From: an uncultured Ruminococcus sp.
Lineage (GTDB): Bacteria > Bacillota > Clostridia > Oscillospirales > Ruminococcaceae
Length of the DNA stretch: 19,581 nt
Direction: 5' to 3'
Assembly: GCA_900550695.1 (NCBI GenBank)
Contig: URTF01000037.1
Location: 1-19,581, forward strand
The notes below the pieces were generated by a model. It had not been told where the DNA came from, ran no database searches, and was given only the letters and a program-made list of their open reading frames with translations. The position numbers and the translations under genes are program-made. This document shows, piece by piece, positions 7,171 to 14,100 of the stretch. Numbering within the stretch: the stretch's first letter is position 1; each line of letters begins with the position of its first letter.

Positions 7171-7791
7171 ATGTACGAAACCAAGGAATACACACTGGGC
7201 AGCGGTCATCTTCACGTTGAACTGCGTGACGCGGCAACTTTTGATCCCGACACATACGAATGGGATAAATTTTTCACAAGTCAGACCAACCTTCTCGGAA
7301 GAATAAAGGGCGGCGCAAAATTTGAATACAGCACAGAAAAGTATGATGACGGGGACGATCTCGGATTTGTTAAGATAAGCGAGATCACAAAGGAAAATGT
7401 CAAGCTCACTTCGGGCGTAATAACGTGGAACGGTGAAGTTCTTGCTGCACTCTGCTCGACAGCAAGAGTGACTAACAACAGTGACGGTTCGCAGCGCATC
7501 AAGATCGGCGGTCTTGCAAATCAGAATGACAAGGTTTACATCATCGGCTTTGAGCATAAGAGCAAAAAGCTTCGTGTTATCATCGTTGGTAAAAACACGG
7601 AAGGATTTTCGTTTGAATTCAAGCAGGATTCGGCAACGGTCGTCGACACTGTATTTACAGCTGAAGCTGCGGACGATGAGGGTACTCTTATCATCATTGA
7701 CGACTTTAGAAAGAAGACGTCGGCAGATAAGAACACACCAAGCGGAGAAGACAGCACACCAAGCGGAGAAGACAGCACACAGAATACTTAA
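7171..7791 (+). CDS. Major tail tube protein
   Basis: A 206-residue protein with the usual features of a siphophage tube subunit. It has an early KEYTLGSGHLHV segment, GRIKGGAKFEYSTEKYDDGDDLG, and a long run of beta strands through VVDTVFTAEAADDEGTLIIIDDF. The ribosome site is AGGAGG. The last 18 or so residues are a low-complexity extension made of two PSGEDST units encoded by a perfect 21-nt tandem duplication; this tail probably projects from the tube surface. The chaperone and tape measure downstream support the call. Confidence 0.85.
   Translation: MYETKEYTLGSGHLHVELRDAATFDPDTYEWDKFFTSQTNLLGRIKGGAKFEYSTEKYDDGDDLGFVKISEITKENVKLTSGVITWNGEVLAALCSTARVTNNSDGSQRIKIGGLANQNDKVYIIGFEHKSKKLRVIIVGKNTEGFSFEFKQDSATVVDTVFTAEAADDEGTLIIIDDFRKKTSADKNTPSGEDSTPSGEDSTQNT
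7735..7776 (+). repeat. 21-nt tandem repeat in the tail tube gene
   Basis: Two perfect adjacent copies of a 21-nt unit encoding a TPSGEDS heptapeptide, at 7735-7755 and 7756-7776, at the 3' end of the tail tube gene. Being a multiple of three, copy number changes would keep the frame. Confidence 0.9.
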
Positions 7792-7807
7792 CGGAGAATA
7801 AGCGCTT

Positions 7808-8302
7808 ATGATAAATCTCGGGCTGAAAGAAATTCCGATACAGCTTATGTCGCAGAAGGTAACGGTCGATATCTGCACAAAAGCTGAATGGGACATTATA
7901 CAGACATATGACGGCTCGGACAAAGCGGCACAAAGAATAAGCGGTATGCTGCTTGACGGCGTACCGCTTAATTTATGCGACTGCAAGCTGTTTGCGGCTG
8001 CTTATATTGAGTTTATAAAAAAGCTGCGTGAAAAGCTTGGGCTGGAAGTGCCGTATTATCCGACCAAAAAGGATAAGGAATATGAAGTCAAATACACGGC
8101 ATACACCGTCACTGACAAGCTTGTTGCCGATTATGCGAATATGAACATATACGAAGTTGACAAGCTGCCTATCCTCGATTACTGGCTGTTGGAGCGTGAC
8201 GCTTTTATTGCGGCTCTTTCCAAAACTAAGGACGGCAGGAAATATCTCAATGATGCGTACCGCATAACACAGGAAGATGCGGACGATGATCTTGAACTAT
8301 AA
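7808..8302 (+). CDS. Tail assembly chaperone
   Basis: A 164-residue protein between tail tube and (after the inserted protease block) tape measure, the standard chaperone slot. It ends YWLLERDAFIAALSKTKDGRKYLNDAYRITQEDADDDLEL, with the pattern (residue D-A-F-I, then G-x-x-YL) seen in Firmicutes phage tail chaperones. Many such genes use a -1 frameshift to make a longer form. I see no good slippery heptamer near the 3' end and no second reading frame, since the protease gene begins 12 nt after the stop. Confidence 0.7.
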   Translation: MINLGLKEIPIQLMSQKVTVDICTKAEWDIIQTYDGSDKAAQRISGMLLDGVPLNLCDCKLFAAAYIEFIKKLREKLGLEVPYYPTKKDKEYEVKYTAYTVTDKLVADYANMNIYEVDKLPILDYWLLERDAFIAALSKTKDGRKYLNDAYRITQEDADDDLEL

Positions 8303-8314
8303 GGAGTGAAAACA

Positions 8315-9709
8315 ATGCAGATAGAAGTAAGAGGCGATAGAGTCGTAATTGATGGATATGTAAATGCGGTAGGGCGTGACAGCAGACCTATCCGCTGTCA
8401 GACAGGTGATTTTGTTGAACAGGTCGAGCCGGGGGTTTTCGGGAAAGCGTTAAAACGTGCGAAAAATATAAAGCTGCTGCTCAATCACAGGACAGACCGT
8501 GAGCTTGGCTCGACAGCTGACGGCAATCTCACACTCACAGAGGACAGCATAGGTTTAAGGGCGCACGCCGAGATCGGCGACGAGGAAGTTATCCGCAAAG
8601 CAAGAAATCATCAGCTTTCGGGCTGGTCCTTCGGAATGTATGTGAACGAAAGCGAAATGGAGCAGAGGAGCAATGCTATCCCACGGCGAAAGTTAAAGGA
8701 CATTGATATGTTCGAGGTTTCGGTCATAGATACAACGATGCTGCCCTGCTATGCAGGAACGTCCGTTGAATGCCGTGCAGAGGGCGAAAACGCAGCATTA
8801 CTCGAGACCCGTGCATACGATGATGCGGTTGAGGTCACGGAAAAACTTCCCGAAAATTATTTTGATGATGCAGAAAGACAGCTTGCGCAGCTCCGTGCCG
8901 AGAGTGCTTGGCTTGATGCGGAAAAGCGGTTGGAAGAACTGCGTTACAATCCTTATCACGACCCGACTAACGGGCGGTTTACTACAAGCTCGGGTGGCGG
9001 CGGATATTTGTTCGTCGGCAAGGGTGAAAAAGGCAAGGGGCAGTATGTTTATGACAGAGACATTGATTCCGAGTATGAAGAGTGGAAGAAGCAGAAAAAA
9101 GCTAAACAAACTGCTAAAAGCCATAAAAAAGCATCTGAAAATAATGAAAAAATAAACATTATTAAGCAAGGAACAAACATATATAACACAGACTATGCTA
9201 CTCCCGACGATTATAAAAAAGCTCTTGCCGAGAAATATAACGGTATTACCGATGTCAGCAAAATAAAAAATGCAAAAGATGTTTCAGACTTTATAAATTA
9301 TGACACTCAAAGTCAGTACTATGCATCTCATGGCAGCGATAAAGCAATTCAAAGCACATGGAAACCAGGACAATTTAGCGTTGGAACAAACGAATTTGGT
9401 TTTGGCGGCGAGGTTTCACCTGTTCGTGATGCGGGTTTTTCAGACAACGGAACAACTGTGATTGATATGCCAAAGGGATATTATACGTTTAAAAACAACA
9501 CGCATGTTTTTGAAAACTCGTTTAAAAAATTAGAAGATGCCGGCATAGGTATAGGACATTGGTTTGATGATACTTACATGGTTATGAAGAAAAAAGGCAG
9601 CAGAACCAAGAAGTGGTTAGAGGGAATCGAAGTAAAGCGTGCTGTCAATGTTGACAATGCAGAAAGACAGCTTGCACAGCTCCGTGCCGAGCCTGCTGGG
9701 CATGGCTGA
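8315..9709 (+). CDS. HK97-type prohead protease with C-terminal cargo domain
   Basis: Matures the procapsid by cutting the capsid delta domain. Counting from the ATG, residues 1-150 are the protease: VIDGYVNAVG, the catalytic His in LLLNH (H58), Ser in LSGWSFGM (S105) and an acidic residue in DIDMFEVSVID (E134). Typical proteases end near 180-220 residues; this has 464. After ERQLAQLRAE (187-196) comes the junction RYNPYHDPTNGRF (210-222), a Gly-rich and Lys-rich linker to about 280, then an unrecognised domain (about 282-442), then a second ERQLAQLRAE (450-459) and the stop. AAGGAG at 8301-8306 decides the ATG; the in-frame GTG at 8306 overlaps it. The cargo resembles C-terminal payloads of MuF-type phage toxins in layout; its activity is unknown. 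Confidence 0.9.
   Translation: MQIEVRGDRVVIDGYVNAVGRDSRPIRCQTGDFVEQVEPGVFGKALKRAKNIKLLLNHRTDRELGSTADGNLTLTEDSIGLRAHAEIGDEEVIRKARNHQLSGWSFGMYVNESEMEQRSNAIPRRKLKDIDMFEVSVIDTTMLPCYAGTSVECRAEGENAALLETRAYDDAVEVTEKLPENYFDDAERQLAQLRAESAWLDAEKRLEELRYNPYHDPTNGRFTTSSGGGGYLFVGKGEKGKGQYVYDRDIDSEYEEWKKQKKAKQTAKSHKKASENNEKINIIKQGTNIYNTDYATPDDYKKALAEKYNGITDVSKIKNAKDVSDFINYDTQSQYYASHGSDKAIQSTWKPGQFSVGTNEFGFGGEVSPVRDAGFSDNGTTVIDMPKGYYTFKNNTHVFENSFKKLEDAGIGIGHWFDDTYMVMKKKGSRTKKWLEGIEVKRAVNVDNAERQLAQLRAEPAGHG
8869..8902 (+). repeat. Direct repeat, copy 1 (upstream of cargo)
   Basis: A 34-nt segment encoding most of AERQLAQLRAE, repeated at 9658-9691 with one mismatch (G/A) and in the same frame. It marks the upstream edge of the cargo segment in the protease gene. 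Confidence 0.93.
9658..9691 (+). repeat. Direct repeat, copy 2 (downstream of cargo)
   Basis: The second copy of the 34-nt repeat, 789 nt (263 codons) after the first. Weaker similarity continues for about 20 nt beyond it. It is followed by the protease stop (TGA, 9707-9709) and then by an in-frame second RYNxxHDPxxGRF motif. Confidence 0.93.
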
Positions 9710-9712
9710 AAT

Positions 9713-10162
9713 GCGGAATTGAGATATAATAAAAATCATGATCCAAATACGGGACGATTTTGTTCGGGGAATGGCTTGACGGTGGACGGTAAAAGTGATA
9801 TAATAAGCAATGAACTTCTTAATAAAGCAATACAAGAAGGAACTATATCCACAAAACTTGATAAAAGGAAACAAGGTGCGCACATAAAAGGCAATTCCGA
9901 ATATTTGAGCCGCATATAAAATGGTGAACACCCGAGTTATATTACTATCAGCAAAATGGAAACCCAACAGATAATAAACGAGTATTCCGGAAAAGGGAAA
10001 GTTCGTATAGACGGAAAGCGTTTTAAAGAAACTGTTACCGCTGATAGAATGATCGGTGTTTATGTTGAGAAATATACCGGTAAAGAAATCCCAACAAACA
10101 GAGGGACTATTCATTATTCAAAGTCAGGCGCTCACATTGTTCCTTCAAAACCGGAGAAATGA
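9713..10162 (+). pseudogene. Displaced Ntox50 toxin module, broken by an in-frame stop
   Basis: Continues in the protease frame after its TGA: AELRYNKNHDPNTGRF (junction motif), a linker, then a domain matching polymorphic toxin type 50 (Ntox50, a predicted RNase). KQGAHIKG is at 9869-9892, SYITIS and the middle follow, and the diagnostic C-terminus GTIHYSKSGAHIVPSKP ends near 10156. A TAA at 9917-9919 splits it; codons on both sides stay in one frame and read as one domain, so this looks like a nonsense change, not a frameshift. No Shine-Dalgarno precedes the TTG at 9719 or the ATG at 9956. It is most likely an orphan cassette, displaced by the present protease cargo. The region is visibly more A/T-rich than the head genes. 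Confidence 0.82.
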
Positions 10163-10163
10163 A

Positions 10164-10379
10164 ATGTTTGATATTGAATTGGATAAAATCATGTGCGAAA
10201 GTCAATTCCATAAGGTAAGGCTCGTCACTAAGGATAACAAGGAAATAATTGATATAGTTGACCTATATGAAAGCGAATGGGACAGCGGAGAAAATGAGCC
10301 TTGCATCGGCTTAAAAAACACACCGGGCGTAAATCTGTTCTATATCAGCAGCATTAAATCTCTTGAAATAATTGATTGA
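10164..10379 (+). CDS. Small acidic protein, candidate immunity protein
   Basis: 71 residues, starting 2 nt after the Ntox50 stop with GGAG about 8 nt before the ATG. The pattern (FHKVRLVTKDNKEIIDIVDLYESEWD, then acidic ENEPCIGL, then NLFYISSIKSLEII) suggests a small beta-barrel of SH3/LSm-like type, which I infer from the strand spacing only. Polymorphic toxin loci place the immunity gene directly after the toxin module, so this is the natural candidate for the Ntox50 immunity. It may remain useful after the toxin broke, by protecting the lysogen against related phages that carry an intact one. Confidence 0.7.
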   Translation: MFDIELDKIMCESQFHKVRLVTKDNKEIIDIVDLYESEWDSGENEPCIGLKNTPGVNLFYISSIKSLEIID

Positions 10380-10447
10380 TAATCATAACCATTCTCCAAG
10401 AAAGGCAGAAGAATTAAAGGTCAAAATGAAAGTTAAGAGGTGGTATG

Positions 10448-10603
10448 ATGAAAGTTAAATACATTGGCAAAAGTGACCCTCTTGAATTGATTAATGGCAA
10501 AATCTATAATGTCATCTCCATTGAAAAAGGTGGGTATAGAATAATTGATGAAACTTCGGAAGATTATCTTTATCCGCCCGAGCTTTTTGAAATAATCAAA
10601 TAA
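10448..10603 (+). CDS. Very small conserved-looking protein, second immunity candidate
   Basis: 51 residues from the ATG at 10448 (52 from the adjacent ATG at 10445), with AAGAGGTGG just upstream. Sequence features: MKVKYIGKSDPLELINGKIY, then VISIEKGGYRIIDE and EDYLYPPELFEII, which reads as a compact five-strand barrel. Small proteins of this shape occur beside toxin cassettes in Firmicutes, but I cannot name a function. It is the last gene before the terminator pair, which places it in the cargo block and not with the tail genes. Confidence 0.72.
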   Translation: MKVKYIGKSDPLELINGKIYNVISIEKGGYRIIDETSEDYLYPPELFEIIK

Positions 10604-10611
10604 TATTTCAA

Positions 10612-10652
10612 ATAACCGTTTTGCAGTCAAATGCAGGACGGTTATTTTTTTA
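10612..10652 (+). terminator. Intrinsic terminator after immunity genes (hairpin type A)
   Basis: A 14-bp stem (ATAACCGTTTTGCA with TGCAGGACGGTTAT) and a GTCAAA loop, followed by TTTTTTT. It shares sequence, loop type and stem layout with the hairpin behind portal at 4751-4786; several differences still preserve pairing. Confidence 0.87.
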
Positions 10653-10659
10653 TATCTTC

Positions 10660-10686
10660 AAGTGTCCGTTTCGGGCGCTTTTTTTA
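10660..10686 (+). terminator. Second terminator, overlapping promoter 4
   Basis: AAGTGTCCG (10660-10668) pairs with CGGGCGCTT (10672-10680), two G-T wobbles, TTT loop, followed by a T run to 10685. The left arm and loop are the TGTCCGTTT box of promoter 4, repeating the terminator/promoter overlap seen before the capsid gene. Confidence 0.68.
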
Positions 10687-10695
10687 TGGTATCAT
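10663..10695 (+). promoter_or_regulatory. Phage late-type promoter 4, before the gp10-like gene
   Basis: TGTCCGTTT at 10663-10671, 13 bases, TATGG, then the -10 TATCAT at 10690-10695. It would drive the gp10-like gene, tape measure and distal tail genes, independent of the toxin block. Confidence 0.75.
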
Positions 10696-10727
10696 AAAAT
10701 CAGAAAAAGTGGGGAGCAGGTGATACT

Positions 10728-11147
10728 ATGGATTTAGAACTTATTCCCGATGCAATTTTAGAGGATTTAAAAGCATACACGGAAGAAAAATCGAAGAAAA
10801 TTGCGCAGGCTGTCAAGGAATGCACCAAGGAGGCATATACGGACATAAAGCGTGATTCACCGGTTCGGAAGGGAAAAAAAGTCGTATATGTTCACGGTGT
10901 AGCAAAGCCGAATTATCAGCCGGGAAGCTATAAAAAAGGTTGGGTAACGACCACCAAAAGCTATGAACGAGGTCGCACACAGGGCTATGTACGCAACAAG
11001 ACAAATTATCAGCTCACACATTTGCTGGAGCTTGGGCATAAAGCGAGGGACGGCTCTTGGGTAGAGCCTATACCGCACATTGTTGATAATCAAAATGAGG
11101 CTCGAAAAAAGCTTGAAAAAATGATAGAAGAGATACTGGAGGAATAG
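10728..11147 (+). CDS. HK97 gp10-like head-tail / tail completion protein
   Basis: 139 residues of the HK97-gp10 family: an N-terminal helix with KECTKEAYTDIKRDSPVRKGK, then KKGWVTTTKSYERG, and the hallmark YVRNKTNYQLTHLLELGHKARDG followed by PHIVDNQNEARKKL. In HK97-like phages this gene lies between head closure and tail terminator; here it follows the chaperone/protease block. Start: GGGGAGCAGGTG before the ATG. The next gene begins 3 nt after the stop. Confidence 0.9.
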   Translation: MDLELIPDAILEDLKAYTEEKSKKIAQAVKECTKEAYTDIKRDSPVRKGKKVVYVHGVAKPNYQPGSYKKGWVTTTKSYERGRTQGYVRNKTNYQLTHLLELGHKARDGSWVEPIPHIVDNQNEARKKLEKMIEEILEE

Positions 11148-11150
11148 GCC

Positions 11151-14100
11151 GTGGCTGGAAAATACGGATATATGGCGAAGATCGGTGCTGATACGTCGGG
11201 ACTTACGGCGGCACTGTCAACAGTTGAAACCAGTTTGAGAAATACCTCTGCAGAGCTTAAAGCGGTCAACGAGGGATTAAAGCTTGACGGCGGTGAGAAT
11301 GCAGAAAACCTCACGTCAAAGTTTGAGCTTCTACAGTCTGCGATCGCAGACACTGAAACCAAGCTTGAAAAACTCCGCTCTGTTGAAGAAGCGGTGAACA
11401 GTGCCGCTTCCAATGGTGATATATCATCAAGTGCGCTCAGGCAGTATCAGAACGAAGTCAGCAACACAGAGAGCAGTCTGAGGCAGTATGAACAGCTGCT
11501 GAAAAACACGCAGTTACAGCTTAATAATCTCAATGGTGTGCAGGAAGTGGCGAACGATACGATGCAGTCGTCGTCCGAAATAGCTGATCTTGTACATAGA
11601 GCAATGGAGCGTTACACCGGCGGTGCATCTTCGGCTGCGAGTGCTGCGAACAGCGAGAGTGAGGCTTTTGACAAAGTAGCTGAAACAGCTGACAAAGCCT
11701 CTACAGCAATGGAGAAGATCGTAAATGTAAAGAGTGTACAGTACGATCAATCAGCCATTGATTATATTGAGAATTACGGTAAAGCAGTTGAAACGACAAC
11801 GACGGCTTATGACAGGTACAAGTCATCAACAAATGAGACCAATGCAGCCATTAAACAGCTTGAAGCGGAGTACGGACAGCTCGACAAGGCTTTGGCTTCA
11901 AATGCTGAAAGCGAAGTCCTTGCTTTACAGAAGAAGCAGGTAAAAAATGAGCTTATAGAGACAGAACGCTACAAGCTTGAAAGCCTGGAAAATCAATATA
12001 AAAGCATGCGCTCTGCCGTTGACAGCGGAGACATCGGCGCAGAGCAGTTCCGCGAATTTGAGCGTGAAATCGAAGCCACAAAACAGCAGCTTGAAGAGCT
12101 TACGAAGACAAATGGCGATGCTGCAAACTCTACCGAAGAATTAGGCAACTCCACTAAGGACCTCGGCAATCAGATTGAGAACGCAGGTCAAAAAGCTGTA
12201 ACATTCGGAGATATTTTTAAGGCAAATATCCTTTCCGATGTTGTTATGGATGGTGTACGCAAACTCAAAAATGAATTTGTTGACTTTGCGAAAGAAGGAA
12301 TAGAGCTTGCTTCCGACCTTACGGAAGTGCAGAACGTTGTTGATGTTACTTTCGGGGACAGTTCGGGGACGATAAACAACTGGGCGAAGCGGGCGGCGAC
12401 CTCTTTCGGTATGTCGGAGCTTGCCGCCAAGGAATACACGGGAACGCTCGGTGCAATGCTCAAATCGCAGGGTATAACAAGCGACAGCGTTGTACAGCTC
12501 TCGACCGATCTTGTCGGACTTGCGGGCGATATGGCGTCGTTTTATAACCTTGATGTAGAAACTGCATTTAAAAAAATACGCTCCGGTATGTCGGGGGAAA
12601 CTGAGCCTTTAAAAGAGCTTGGCATCAATATGTCAGTCGCCAATATGTCGGCGTATGCACTTGCGGAAGGCATCGAAAAGCCGTGGAAAAAGATGTCGCA
12701 GCAGGAACAGACCATACTGCGCTATAATTATCTGTTAGATCAGACAGCGGATGCGCAGGGTGACTTTGCCCGTACCTCGGACAGCTATGCGAATCAGCAG
12801 CGTATTATGGAGCTGACCTTGCAAAACCTTTCGGCGGAGCTGGGTGAAAAGCTTTTGCCGGTTGCGCTTGAATTCACGCAGATGATATCAGCATCAGCGC
12901 CGAATATTATGAACCACATCGTCGATATCGGAAGTGCGGCGGCTACTGTAGCGACATACCTTATTGAGCATAAAGAGGCTGTAATATCTCTTATCACAGC
13001 GTATGGCTCGTTTAAGGGAGCTATTGCAGTCAGCTCTGCTGTGACCGGTGCGATAAACGCATATAAGACGCTGACAACGGCAACGCAGGCGGCAACGGTT
13101 GCGCAGGAAGCGAACAACGTTGCTGTTGCGGCTAATCCGTATGTATTGCTTATATCAGCCATTGTTGCGGCAGGTGTTGCTATAGGCTCATATGTGATGC
13201 AGCTTGACAGTGCCATTGAAAAGGAAAATGACATAAAAAAGGCTGCTGACGATACTGTAAACAGTGCCAATGCTGAAGCGGCAACCGTTGAAGCCAAAGC
13301 GGACAGATACAAGAGGCTTTACGATGAGTATAAGAAGACGGGCGTTGCGACCGGTGAAATGATAGAGCTTGCAAAGCAATTGCAGGAGCTGTCGCCCGAT
13401 ACCATTAGCCTCATAGATGAGGAAACGGGAGCATATAAAGAGCTTGGCAATGAGATAGACAATGTTATTCAAAATATACGGCTCAAAGGCATTGAAGAAG
13501 CGAGGAACAACGCACTCGAAAGCTACTACGGTAATATCACCGAGTATTATAATCAGCAGGCAAAGGCTTATCAGAAATATTCGGAATCGGTTGCAGGCAT
13601 TTCCGATGAAACGCTTGCAGAAATTGAAAAGGGTTCGGAGGGCGCTTACGGAAAGGTAATTGAGCTGCTGCAAGGTGGTTCTGACGGGCTTGACGCCGAA
13701 GAATACGCCAATTCGGCAGGGCTTGACTACAGTGCTTTTCAAACATATCAGAACGCTCAGTATGACCTGCATCGAACACTGGATAAAACCAATGAAAAAA
13801 TTGCAGAGCAGGAAGGACTTATAGAAGAAACTTCCGCAAGTTTTGATAAGCTTGAGGAAACGGTAAGTGGAGCGAGTGCGGCTGATACACAAAGTTCCGA
13901 AGGCTCATACTGGGGCGATTATTATAAAAAAAGAAGTGAGGAGGCGGAAAGTTTTCTTGAAGACTTATCTCAAAAGCAAAAGGAAGAGGTAAAACTATAC
14001 GAAGAAACTCTTCAAGCGGAAGTAGATAAGCTTGATAAAAGAAAATCTCTCCGAAAACTCAGTGAGGAAGAGTATTATACCGAGCTTAAAAAGTATCTTG

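Noticed and set aside
7156..7986. Long - strand open frame opposite tail tube and chaperone genes
   Set aside because: Runs across two well-supported + strand genes and has no family-like features.
8060..8302. -1 frameshift in the tail assembly chaperone
   Set aside because: An A-run near 8069 is mid-gene and no extended second frame follows; the next gene starts 12 nt after the stop.
9707..9919. Stop-codon readthrough or recoding joining protease, cargo and Ntox50
   Set aside because: It would need both TGA and TAA to be read through, yet both serve as normal stops for other genes in the window. Displaced, decayed cassette is simpler.
10372..10461. Small frame with NHNHSP resembling the RYNxxHDP junction
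   Set aside because: Only about 28 codons, match limited to a few residues, overlaps the ribosome site and start of the next gene; too weak to call a third junction.
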